DNA of 64,000 bases from Isoetes taiwanensis (taxonomy: Eukaryota > Streptophyta > Lycopodiopsida > Isoetales > Isoetaceae). Positions 1 through 11,007 of the stretch are shown here, piece by piece; positions within the stretch are counted from its first letter, which is position 1, and every line of letters begins with the position of its first letter. The notes under the pieces are model-generated. The model was not told where the DNA came from, made no database searches, and was given only the letters and a program-made list of their open reading frames with translations. The translations under genes were made by a program, and so were the position numbers. The stretch spans positions 11,864,101-11,928,100 of the forward strand of contig JAJEKV010000015.1 of NCBI GenBank assembly GCA_021234155.1. Direction: 5' to 3'.

Positions 1-540
1 AGAATTTCACGCCGGGCAAAGGAGGCCAAGCGTTCTTGGGAAATGTGCGATACATGCAATGTTCTCATGATTGTAGCCCTTCGTGTTCTTTTTCACGCGC
101 TAGGAACACTCAACGTTGAGCCGCACCCATCCACATTATTGATGAATCGGGTTATCGCTCAGTTTCATATGCCTCTATGGACAACATTAAACCAAAATCC
201 ACATCTAGTTTGGAGGAGACATCAAAGATCATCTACCTACATATTTAGATATCATAAACATCTTGAATATATACTTGAACCGAGAGATACTCTTAAAAAA
301 AAAAAAAATAATAATTGTATACCAACCTGATATCCATGACGAGCATCAGATCTGGTGGGTTGTTCAAATGTACCAAATCTTATCAGATGGTCTTCAACAA
401 CTGTTCTAAGTCATCTCTTCAGCCCCATACATCTTTTACAATCGCAAACTATTTTGTCCCTCTGCCAATTACAAAAGGTAAGTACTATATACCGCATTGG
501 ATAGTTTGAACGGCTGTGATAGATACAATATATGGTAGTA
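1..540. other. no gene recognised
   Basis: Short open frames exist but none has recognisable domains or convincing splice structure. There is a short A-run near 297-308. I see nothing else that can be supported. Confidence 0.5.
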
Positions 541-571
541 TAAACCCTAAACCCTAAACCCTAAATCCTAA
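541..571. repeat. interstitial telomere-like repeat (CCCTAAA)n
   Basis: About four consecutive units of the plant telomere heptamer CCCTAAA, the last one with a substitution. The tract is too short for a telomere. It is either an interstitial telomeric repeat or a telo-box cluster of the kind found in plant promoters. No start codon of a supported gene lies close by. Confidence 0.8.
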
Positions 572-574
572 ATG

Positions 575-960
575 GACAGAATTGGGCCCGGACACGTAGT
601 CCTCTCCACTCAAGGTGAAGCCGACCATGCCCTTTCCCGAGTACGACCCTTATATAAGTTTCAATTTCAATAAAGATCTTTTGAGACGCTGCTTAGCCCC
701 GATACATAGAGTCCCCTCCACTCAAGGTGAAGTCGACATATGACCTTGACTACGCGACACCTCAATTTTGTAATCTACATTGTACTTAGTAAGGTATGAA
801 GGTGAGTTTGGGCCTGGCACACCTGGTCCTCTCCACTCAAGGTGGAGGCGACCGTGTCCTTGACCAAAAACACCTGCGTTTTTTTACTACTCAAGATTAC
901 ACGCCCTCTCCTAGTTTATATATGTCTAGGCTACTAAATACAAGAATCAAGAACTTACAT
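575..960. repeat. imperfect tandem repeat, period about 110 bp
   Basis: The phrase CTCCACTCAAGGTG recurs near 603, 714 and 830, each time followed by a CGAC/TCGAC-containing stretch and a block of AT-rich sequence. The three units are diverged. A TATATAAG-like stretch lies near 652. Retroelement LTR debris is possible, but no TG..CA ends or partner LTR were found. Confidence 0.55.
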
Positions 961-1204
961 GTGACGGTTCAAGATATCCAAATCCCCCGGTGGTAAGACA
1001 ACATCAATCTGCTCCGCCATCTCCAAAGGCCGATCATGCCGATGACCATGGCGATCCATGTAGGGCAAAGAACAAGTATAAGATATGGTTAAAAAGAAGA
1101 ACACCAAAGGCGCTTAGGCTAGAAGAGGAGCCGAAAGAAAATAACAATGAAGGTCGAGAAAAAGTTGTTTATATAGAAATCTTTAACGTCGATATGCGAC
1201 GGCG

Positions 1205-1560
1205 TGACGTCCGGGCGACGTAGTGTCAACGGTCACATGCCGTGTCACCTACGACTTGGCAAAGACACCGCAAGTACGCATGCATGACGGTTTCATAATG
1301 CTTCAGACCACGCCGCATGCGACGATAGTCAACGGTCAAAATCCAGTCACATGCGACCGGCAAGACACGCGGCAAGTACGCATCGACGTGTCTCTGGGTT
1401 TGACGCCACGCCGCATGCGACGATAGTCAATCTGGTCAAATTCCGTGGCACATGCGACCCAGCAAAGACACGTGGCAAATACGCATCGGGCGTGTCTTAT
1501 GTTCTCAGACAATGTCACATGACGCCGCATGCGACGCCCGACATTTGTCATGACATTTGT
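1205..1560. repeat. tandem repeat, about 98-114 bp units with CGCCGCATGCGACG core
   Basis: The core CGCCGCATGCGACG starts at 1311, 1409 and 1523, and a diverged first unit begins near 1205. Between cores the units share GATAGTCAA, GGTCAAA, CACATGCGAC and ACGCATCG. The core includes the palindrome GCATGC. ORFs called here on both strands are by-products of the repeat. Confidence 0.7.
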
Positions 1561-1579
1561 CGTGACATTTGCCTGCTAT

Positions 1580-2500
1580 GAAATTTATGTATACCTATGC
1601 CGCTCGAGCAACCCGAAATCGAAGCAAGTTTTGTGTAACAACCTAAAATCTGCATACCTCAAAACACTTGAACATAGCTTGATTAGTCGCATCACGAGCA
1701 AATTATGCGTGACAAGTCCGACATTTGCCGACATTTGTCGACGACGATGCCGTGGGCGATGGCGCTTTTTAGGCAAATTTTGATCGACGCTTTGACACAT
1801 GGGACATTAATGCCTTGATTTGCAAGGAGTCGCCGGGCGCTTCTCCCACTATGCCGACACCAAGTTCCTCATTCGATTGCATTTTGTTGCTTCTCTAAAG
1901 ATGTTGGACTGAGGATATGGGAGTCCCACTTTTGACTACCCAATCTTCTCGTTGTAGAAATTCTAGGGTAAATCCATATGTCATTTCTAATTCCTTCTTT
2001 TTCTCTTTCTCCTCGATCAACCGTAAGCTAAATTATGAGCTCAAAAAATTCGATCAACCATCTCCAACTCCATGTCCATCACTAAATTCATCCGCTTTTC
2101 AAAATACCCATAGCACAAATAGGCCTATATATAAATTAAAACAAGCAATATTATTGTCATATCCTTATTCATCGTGGCATTCATCTTCTTGATATCCATC
2201 CCGATCATATTCATCTTCTTCATATTTTTATCTTCAAATTCCATTTTGAAAACCCGATTTCGTAAATCTATATCATATCATATATCCAGCTTTTTGTATT
2301 CTACATCATGCTTATATACATAAGGCAAGTGCCTCAAAAATTCGATCAACCATAAGCTAAATTCGAGCTCAAAAAAATTGGATCAACCAGAGCTAATCTG
2401 AGCTCAAAACTACCATATTATAGTTATATCAAAAGATAGAATTTAAGTTGCTTCAATACCAAATATCGACTCCAAACGTAAACAAAACTTTTCAAGAAAG
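1580..2500. other. no gene; short dispersed repeats
   Basis: AT-rich sequence without recognisable coding potential. A motif of the form TTCGATCAACC..AAGCTAAATT..GAGCTCAAAA recurs near 2013-2060 and 2335-2412, so part of it is a diverged local repeat. Confidence 0.45.
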
Positions 2501-2519
2501 GGTTGTTGCATCCCCGTGA

Positions 2520-2928
2520 TCAACACCGTAATTTCCAAAGACCAAAGAAGGATCCCTTCGCCAAATGATATAAATTTTTTACCTTGATATCTCTCTCAAA
2601 CGAAACCACATCATTCACTGCAAAATTCTTTGCCTTGACAAATCGCCCCAAATTTTTTGAAGACATAACTTTGGGAACTATCCCAATAACAAGATCTAAA
2701 TTTCCACATGCATTGATTTTCATCTTTTTTTTTCTCCACAATTCCATCGCAAGGCAAATGTGCTTCGCTGATTTTTGAATGACGAAATAAAACAAAAAAT
2801 CCAACGCAGAATCGCTTATCAAACTCAAGTCGCCCACTTGGTTGCACAAGCACGAAATGAAATGCCGCCTCAAGGACTTTCTTATCTAACCAATCTACAC
2901 TATCTTGAGAGCCAACTAGATCCACCAC
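2520..2928 (-). pseudogene. coding-like remnant, function unknown
   Basis: Two overlapping minus-strand frames (2520-2873 and 2611-2928) read as protein in different parts, which fits a frameshifted old exon. One frame ends with a stretch containing FVKAKNFAVNDVVSFERD. This faintly recalls the end of a plant B3 DNA-binding domain, where a GDVVSF-type motif is common, but the likeness is too short to name the gene. It has no start context, splice sites or intact neighbour. It could equally be random open frame. Confidence 0.2.
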
Positions 2929-3477
2929 GTAAATATCCGTGGAGTGTCTAGCATAATATCCTCTAGGTCAACTTTTGTGGCACGCATGGCTCAAGATCAA
3001 ACGTGAATCCAAGCTTCCTCAAAAAGATGACGCCGCATCATTTTCTATACTCCTTGCCAACCCCCGATTGTTTGCCCCTTTGATTGTTTGCCCTAAATCG
3101 CTTTTAAAAACAATGTGAACATGAATTGAAGGAAAAGTAGTACCATCCGCCAAGCTATCCGTGGTACATATACCATGAAGATCGAGAAGAATAAATTGTG
3201 TTGAACTTTGTAAGCAACGACATTGTGCTTACTACATATGGAACCATTTGTTTTGAATTACGTAAGCCATCCAAGAGGATGAAAAGAAGCAGCCCCCGTG
3301 CTAAGGGGCACAATCGTCAACATTAGGTGGTTTAGAATTATTCGATGAAGCTCAATCCATTAGAAATGCTCACACTAAAAGTTCATGTGCTTGTCGGGGC
3401 TTAAGGGCACAATGAAGATGGTGCCTTTCGAACATGCGACCTTTCTACGACACATATGTCACATACGCCACATATAC

Positions 3478-3500
3478 GAAAGTTCTAGAATGTTCTAGAA
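3478..3500. promoter_or_regulatory. HSE-like array of alternating GAA/TTC at 5-bp spacing
   Basis: GAA, TTC, GAA, TTC, GAA occur at 3478, 3483, 3488, 3493 and 3498, which matches the consensus heat-shock element layout. A nearby stretch (3556-3590) also contains TTCTAGAA. The same decamer-like pattern recurs at 50.3 and 51.3 kb away from any recognised promoter. It may therefore be a degenerate simple repeat and not a working element. Confidence 0.3.
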
Positions 3501-3634
3501 AGTTTTAAAAGTTTTAAAATATAAGAGAATCTTGGTGAGCCTAAGGAATCCTTCTAGAAAATTCCGTATCGTTGTAGAAAGTTCTAGAATGAATGTTGCG
3601 CAGAGAATACACTTATTTTCTTCCCAAAGCCGAG

Positions 3635-4238
3635 CTATGTTCCAATTCCACTTTCCATGTATGGATCTCCCCAAACAAGGCCATCAACAGTGTAGCCACA
3701 TAGTATCTCGGCTTTTTCAAAAATCCTCATCAATGGGGTCTCCGCTTCATATGGAACTTGTGCAATTGAAACGCAAATTCCTCCACCATCATATATCACA
3801 AAATCATCCGTGACGCTTATGTGTAAAGTTGCAAGTTCAAGCATTGCCGCCGATTCCAACCTTGATGTTGATCTTTCAACTTCCATAGTGCCATTAGAAT
3901 TACTTGTATACCCAAAGATGAGATTTTAGATCATAACCTTCTTCCCCTCGTATTGACGTATCCATATGTGCTTCTTTGGTTTGTCGATATAGTTCCCGAC
4001 AATATTTTTCCAGCTCTTGCAAGCTCTCAAAGCCCCCAAAAACTATTTTCCCGCAGCCTCGGTTCAAGAGTCTAGATGAAGGAGGTAAACCTAGAATCCG
4101 CCATCGACGCCTGGACAAGCGGCCGCAAGTCATATTAAACACTATAATGCTTCTAAGACAAAAGGTAAAAGTGTGGGATTTTTCTTGTGTTCTTGCACAA
4201 AATTTTAAGGCTTTATCATGTTCTTCTCTCAAGAACAA
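3635..4238 (-). pseudogene. hypothetical protein remnant, two abutting frames
   Basis: A minus-strand frame 4238-3900 ends in stops and a second frame resumes at about 3895 and runs to 3635. The second part reads like genuine protein (ATLHISVTDDFVIYDGGG, then VPYEAETPLMRIFEKAEIL and GLVWGDPYMES). The abrupt frame change around 3890-3905 suggests a broken ORF or a missed intron. I do not recognise the family. No membrane segment or signal peptide is evident. Confidence 0.3.
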
Positions 4239-4489
4239 TGATTGACAACAAGCCTATTGTCAAGTTACCTTCAAGGATTGTAAACTTGGAACAACTAGAT
4301 TTTTGACACGCATAACGCCGGGCTTTATAATGAACAATTTATAGCGGTAGCACATCTATCGTGATGATGCATGCGCGGTGCAACACGCTTTAAATGAAGT
4401 TTGTGTTGGTCGCCGAGTCTTTTTTCGCATTGCATCAATCGCATGTGTATTGAATTTGTAATCCTAAAACCATTAACCTTCGTGGTATA

Positions 4490-4850
4490 AAAAATATACG
4501 CCACATGCAACCACCTACGCCACATATACCGCATCGACGCGTCATATACGCCACATATACATACCGACGGTCATATAATGACATATATATACGACACATA
4601 TACGCCACATACGACACATACGTCCACATATACGACGCCGCATGCGACGGACGCCAGAACATCCACCGCATGCGCTGCGCCACCGCCGCCCACCGCGCGC
4701 AAGCGCCCACCTAGCGTGGTGTCGACGCCGCACTACACGCCGCGATGACGCCGCGATGCGACGCGGTTCGCGCGACGCCGCCGCCGCACGCCGCGCCGAC
4801 GATGACGCATTTGCGACGGCCCACGCCGCATAGACGCCGCAAAGCCCACG
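4490..4850. repeat. ATACGCCACAT / CGACGCCGC simple-sequence tract
   Basis: 4500-4640 is a degenerate array of ATACGCCACATATACGAC-type words. It passes into a GC-rich array of ACGCCGC and GCGACG words (4630-4850). The string CGACGCCGCATGCGACG at about 4632 matches the core of the tandem repeat at 1.3-1.5 kb. Open frames in this tract (Arg/His/Tyr-rich) are repeat artefacts. Confidence 0.65.
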
Positions 4851-4859
4851 CCGCTAAAT

Positions 4860-5520
4860 GTCCATTCTCTTGTTGTGCATGCCCATTTCGCACTTGATAA
4901 AGCATTTATAACGGCGAACCCTTTTCTTCTTCGTAAGGAGTTCCTTGCCATGATCACATTGCTTGAACTGACCAAACCCGAAGAACATAATAGTTTTTCA
5001 TATTGTTGGCATTGTTGAAAAAAATATAAGATCACATTGTGAAAACTATATAAAGTGCACAAATTCTCGCTATCGACTACATAATGCAGCCCCCGTGATT
5101 CTCACTTATGGCCCCGCAACCCCTCGTTGGACGTAGATACCAAAACGTAAAAACTGAAATGATTATGACCGACATGTTAAGATAGACAAACATTTTTTTC
5201 GTATCACATTAGATCGATAAAACAAATATATCGAAGTTTATTATACAAGATACACTCACATCACTTCATCGCTTGACATTGAAGGCCATGACCGGTTCTT
5301 GAAGCCATCGAGATGAAGTCGAAGTCAGTAATTCCGCACTTCAAGAATGAAATATCACCTAAGCCATCCATGAGACACCTAAAGGCTCCAACGTGTCTCT
5401 AAGATAAACGCTATTACTTGAACAGCTTATCACTACAACCACTACACAAAATTTCTTTGCCTTCAATATCCGATATCGCACAACTTGCACTCAAAAACTA
5501 TTATCTTCATCCTTTCCCAT
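4860..5520. other. no gene recognised
   Basis: No domain, splice structure or repeat could be supported here. The 3' exons of the transferrin-like remnant at 5.5-5.9 kb would be expected in this interval on the minus strand, but I could not find them. Confidence 0.4.
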
Positions 5521-5529
5521 AAACAATTA

Positions 5530-5860
5530 GGTTTTGTTGGGAACCGCAAACCGAGTTTACCATAAAACCCACAGACAATTCCACCGCCACAGAAGGGAAT
5601 AACCGCATGGCGTGACTTCAAACCTTTAAAGATCGCTAGAGCCGATCGTTTTTCGATCACATAATTGTTTGGGAACAATTGCCACAGCATAATATGATTG
5701 AAGATGGTAGCAATATTCTTCAGCCATAATGGCCTTCATGGAATAGTTCCGAAAGGCAATGTATACCAGGCCTGCATCTAATGAGATTAGGTCTGCATTT
5801 TTATCCTTGATAGCCTGCATGCATGCAGACTTTGTATCTCTTCGATGTCAGAAAATTCAA
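5530..5860 (-). pseudogene. transferrin-like domain fragment
   Basis: Transferrins are two-lobed iron-binding proteins. Reading leftward on the minus strand, the frame at 5850-5690 gives SACMQAIKDKNADLISLDAG, then LVYIAF, IMAEEYC and YYAVAIVPK. This matches the conserved transferrin sequence in which a Cys and an (A/G)EAD-like segment precede LDxGxVYxA, xxAExY and YYAVAVVxK. Further left, GLKSRHAVIP corresponds to the family's GxxSCH segment with the Cys replaced by Arg. The following VGFMVNS-like stretch is in another frame, so a frameshift is likely. I see no other exons with confidence, so this is probably a gene remnant, though exons of a spliced gene may have been missed. Confidence 0.5.
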
Positions 5861-8800
5861 AAAAGCAGAAATGTGAAAGATCAAGTTAGGTTGGTTATGG
5901 TGTTTAAGATGGAAATGACATACCATGACGTTCTATTCTTTGTAAAATCTTAATATACTCTTTATAAAAACTTGTGCAATTGTTGCATACCAGTAGCTAT
6001 TGGCCATCTTCCATAGTCTACAAAATCAACAAAAAAAAGGAGCAATTAAAGTCTATTTACATATCTTCAAAAATGGCAGAATAAGGGAAGAATACCTACC
6101 TAAGTAATACTTTCTTAAGGAGTCTATGTGTTTACTGCATATGTGCTCCAAACGTAATCATAGAAAAATGCCCAACCATTCTGCTCTAAACTTCAAAAAC
6201 ACTTGTAAATGAGCTCAACTTATGAATGTTCTCATTCCTGCAATGCCAATCCAATATTAAATGTGTTAAAAAGTGTTCAAGCTATTCTAAATAACATACC
6301 TCATTCATATTCTATTCATATTCATATTCTATTCTATTCTATTCATATGCACTCCGTCGTAATCTTCTACTGTAATACAATATCATAATCGCGTTGCTTT
6401 TATTTTTGGTGGCGCACTCTCATGTGCCCATGTACACCGAAAATGTAAAACATCGAATTCGAAGTTAAGCATCGCCAATTCGCATCACCCGGTGATGCAC
6501 CAGAAATCAATCAAAGATGGTTAAGCTCCCCGATTATAACATTGTAAGGGGATTATGACATTGTGAGGGTAAGTTGTTTGGTCCAGCTTACCCCGTTTGC
6601 TCCAATGAGCTGCTCCTTTGCTCCAATGAGCTGCTCCTGGCATGTTTGATCCCGGTATGCATTGGACCAATACACAGGCATGTTATTTGCAGTGGACCAA
6701 GCATTTATTCATGCCGTGCAGAAGCTTAACAAAAAAGGCAGTGAAATATCTAAAATATGTTAGTTAGAGCATTGCGATGGCAAGATACCAACAGGATAGT
6801 CCACATTAAATAGATGCTTACATTAAAGTATAGCTTCATGTGGAGTGTTGATGTTATTATGCCTGTTCTTGTCTCCACGAATGCAAGTTGCAACCATAAA
6901 AGATGCTACCAACTGGAGCATTAAATGCACATGAGTGCAAGTTAAATCTAGGATGTAAACAGAACCTAAACAGAATCTAATTTATTCAAAGTGTAAGTAG
7001 AACAAAACTTGCTACTGGAGCATGAATATGGAATTCATCACAACTTAACATCTCTATTACTGTACTTAAACCCTCTAGCGTTATACCTTTTTTTTGCACG
7101 ATTTAGGCTCAGATCATGGAATATTATGTCTGCAATAATTTAGCACCAAAACCCTTAATGTTTTGGCATATAAGTTAATTCAATGGTAGCTCTATGTCCC
7201 TAATATTTCTGTTTTCTCAGCTGCAATTCAAACCTTAGATGTCGGTTTACTATTTCATGAAATATTATCCTGTTCATACCCTTAATACTAATATGTCTAT
7301 AATTTTGTTTTACTGGTTATACAGGTAATGGAGAGTCTCTCTTGGCCCCAAGGAAGTCTTAAAGGGAGATATTAGGAACAGAAGACAGATGATGGAACAA
7401 AAGATATAATATAGCATATTACCTCCATTTCACCAATGCAAATTGATTTTGCACGCTCCAGCTATACCTACATAGTCATTAAACAATACTTTAAAATATC
7501 AAATCAATGGTTAAAAGAATTCTCTACCACAGCGCCACTTACCTTGTTACAGCAGAACCTTAATTCTCCATTACTGAGAAGCTAACAGAAGGAAAACAGA
7601 CCCTGCAAAAACATGTACAAATTGTGAATGATATCTGCATGCAAATGTTTCAACCTAAATTATAGTTGATTGAACATATGCAGCATAACATTTCTAACAA
7701 CGAATGAGTTACTGTTTGCATAGGAGGAATGAGAGCATTATATTTGCTAGCACATAAGATAAAACCAAATTATGATATAGACATTGATCTGTGTGGTCAT
7801 CATAAGCCATGAAAACCACCAAGAGCGATTGAGTACCGCAGAACATTTCTGAATTCAAGAAGATGAGAGACAATCAAACAAACATTCAACAATGAGCTCT
7901 GCATTGATTTTGCTCTGCAAAATAAATAATAACATGGAGTTGAGAAGTAGAAGTAGGTGAGCTGGTTGCATCATCTCAACGATATTCACTGCGCTGAAGT
8001 GACCATTGCATGACTTTAGCTACTAAGAATTAATGCCAATATGTAATATTAAGTTGGAATTCCGGACTGAGTAGCCAAATCCAAAAATTCTAAGAACAGA
8101 TCGAATCATACCTTTGGGTTTTCAATGCGGGAGCCGCAGAACTGGTTGAGCTCTCAGAAATCCAAGCTTTACTGAGCCTTTTAGTGAAGAAGGATAAAAA
8201 CGTCAGTACATATTGGTAAAAGAAAACAGGAAAAATGTGCAAAGAATAGATGCTTGGTGCAAAGCAGCTAAGAAAAGCCTGAAGCCGGATGCTGTGCAGA
8301 ACTTTGGTTCACATATAAAATTCCATGCAGTATTTACTTTTTCATTAGAAATGCAAAGATACAATCTCAAAGATGTTAATTTACCTTCAGCAGACCGATT
8401 CTTCTCAAAAACAACAACAACATAAACAACTTGACTGGCTCAAGCTCAACCTGGGATGCAAACTCGTCTTACGCAGATCTTTTCCTTGTAATACACCAAT
8501 GAAATTCCTAAAGAAGAAGAGGGAACAGATCATTATGCAAAGTAGACAAACCGAAAAGAATAACCCTAATGTTGCCTGAAACAACCGCTGTTTGAAGGGA
8601 TTAAAGCAGGCGGGCATCCGGCTTACAAAAAATCTCATGCAAAAATAAGTTCGTGGATTACCGTAACGTTGTTCAAATTGTGTGCGCCTGATGAAGGTGC
8701 TCTGGTCGTGGAAGTGCTCTGTGCGATGAGGCTCTAGTGCCCACTCTGCCGTAGATGAGAAGGCATTACCCAGTTCAAGAGCCAGTGGCGCAATGGTGAG

Positions 8801-8900
8801 GCACCAGAATGGGAAATAAGAAAAATTGTAGAGCAGGGATGAGAAATCGTAGGGAATAGGAGATTTTTGGATCCATTCTTCTTAGGCGTTCGTATTCACA
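5861..8900. other. no gene recognised; AT-rich intergenic or intronic DNA
   Basis: No ORF here carries a recognisable domain. Minor simple repeats are present: an ATTCT/ATTCAT tract at 6301-6350 and a 22-bp tandem pair (TTGCTCCAATGAGCTGCTCC) at 6598-6640. The interval could be the 5' intron region of the transferrin-like gene, but I found no exons to support that. Confidence 0.45.
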
Positions 8901-11000
8901 GCTCGTCCAATTCAAAATTCCGCATTCAGTAAAGGGTAACTTGCTTGCATCCGCAAGGGGACCGCAAGGGGGAACGCAGGAGGAAGGGAACGCCGTATGC
9001 GGCGTAAGATGCGGCGTTCCCTTGGCACGGAACCCAACACGCTCCCAAAATAAAAAAGAAGATTTGATTTTTGCCTCAGTGCCCTTTTCTTAGCACAAAA
9101 CATATGGGAGAAGGAGTTTAATATCTTGAGGGTTTCCTTAAAAGCTCTTGGGTTTTGCTTCGCTTTTCCCTCCGCCCCCTTTTTTTGTATTGGTGTAACA
9201 ACAAGATGAAAAATATAGTAGGCAATTGGCATTGGCAAGGTCACTTGGACCGAGGAGACTTATAATGTTAGTAAACAAGATAAAGTAATGCAAATGCGCT
9301 TAGCCTAAAACCTAACTCTCTACCATGGTTTTAAAACTCGCACTAGTTGGTCATAGTAAAAGAAATTTGTAGTGCTCAGATAATATCCTCCAAGAACATC
9401 ATTGGCTGCATGGTGAGGTCCAGTAGCTGTGAAGCAATAATCTTGGCAAGGGTCGAATTACATCATTTTGTTTCGTCAATCTTTGTTCACATTTGTGACA
9501 AGTGTTGTCTTACACATTGGTTTGCAGTTTTTGCTAGTGATGCGATTTACTCATGGATATATATGCTTGCTTTAGAAATATAAGTATAGTTTATCTTAGT
9601 GGCACAACTAGACAATTTGGCATTTAGTTTAATTTGACATGTTTTAGGCCAAGCAATTTTTTGTACAGTCTTGAGAGATTATGGCTATACACCAAGAAGT
9701 TGGTTGCACAGTCTTGAGTTTTGAGTGATTAAGGCTCTACACCAAGCAGTTTGTTGTACAATTTTGAGTCTTGAGCATGCATGACAGTTTGAGATAGCGC
9801 ATGCTTTGAAAGGAAGAGAGCTATTTTTATGTCATGCCAAAATCACCTTAAATTACACCAATCCAACATTGCTTTATTGGCCCTTAACCACCTTACGTTA
9901 CACCAACATGGCAACTGGGGAGCCCATTCAGCCTCCGGAATGGAAAGCGGCGGGCTTGATTCCGCTCAACAAGTAAACGAATCAAATTTTGCATCCTCCC
10001 CGCTGTTATTTTGTGGGGGGAAACAGGTCGCCCGATTCAGACCCGCCCCTCCCGCCGCCGGGTCACGGACCCCCGGAATCATCTCCCCGCTTCCATCCCC
10101 CATACTTGCATCTAACCCCGAATCATCTCCCCTGGAATCATGCTTTGTTGGCTCTTGCATCTAACCATTTAAAATTGAATATGACTATGGGCACCCTAAA
10201 ATTCAAGGCATATTTTTCTAAGACTAGGTTGTTACCACTAAATCAAATGCTCAAATGCATCATATAAGAAAAAGTACATCCTTGTTCACATGTTACTCAA
10301 TTGGGAAAAATTGTTTGTTTTTAAGGGTTTCATATTTGTTTGGGTCTAGTACGAGTTTCATGTTTTTCAAAAGGAATTTGGCAATATTGTAGCTTACTTC
10401 ACACCTTTTGATGTATGATTAGTGTCTTTTGAAATGCTAGGCTCATAATAAATGGTCAATGTAGATGATTACTGCACCTAGCTTTATGCAAACGACCTAA
10501 AGATGTAGAATAGAATAGAATAGAATAGAATAGAATAGAGGTGACAATGTTTGTTAGAAGGGATAATTGAGCATGACATTATCATAAATTCAATTTTTAG
10601 TTAGAAAAACATGTCAATTCAATCCTTTAGTTAGAAACATAAAGTCAAAACTAGTAGGCATCTTCGATGACCCACATGGAGATGATAAAAATCTCCTATT
10701 TTGTATTAAAATTCATATAACTAGCAATCAACCTGTGATATGTGACGCTAAAAATACACTTCAATGCTGCAAGTATAAAACTGGTAGGATTTCATGACGA
10801 GCAGCTAGAAAAAGTGGCATTTGAGCATGGCTTAAAGACCTTGAGGTTGCATGGCTATTCAATATGTGAAAAGAAATTCATGAAGATAAGATGTGGTACA
10901 AATAAACAACCATCAAAGATCAGGTATATATTTCTTGACAAGTATGTTATTGTACATGTACATACATTGTTTTCATTAAGTTGAAAATATCAAATGCACA
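8901..11000. other. no gene recognised
   Basis: Short ORFs without domains. A TAGAA pentamer microsatellite lies at 10507-10540. Imperfect repeats of the form CCCCGAATCATCTCCCC and TTGCATCTAACC occur at 10060-10165. The interval lies downstream of the LRR gene's 3' end. Confidence 0.45.
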
Positions 11001-11007
11001 TTATTCC

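Noticed and set aside
541-571. Chromosome end (true telomere)
   Set aside because: Only about four units, embedded in non-telomeric DNA on both sides.
3478-3500. Heat-shock promoter of a nearby gene
   Set aside because: No intact gene adjoins it, and the same motif recurs in non-promoter DNA at 50-51 kb, so only the pattern is reported.
4435-5062. Arg-rich ORFs on both strands
   Set aside because: Produced by the ACGCCGC/ATACGCC simple-sequence tract; no splice or domain support.
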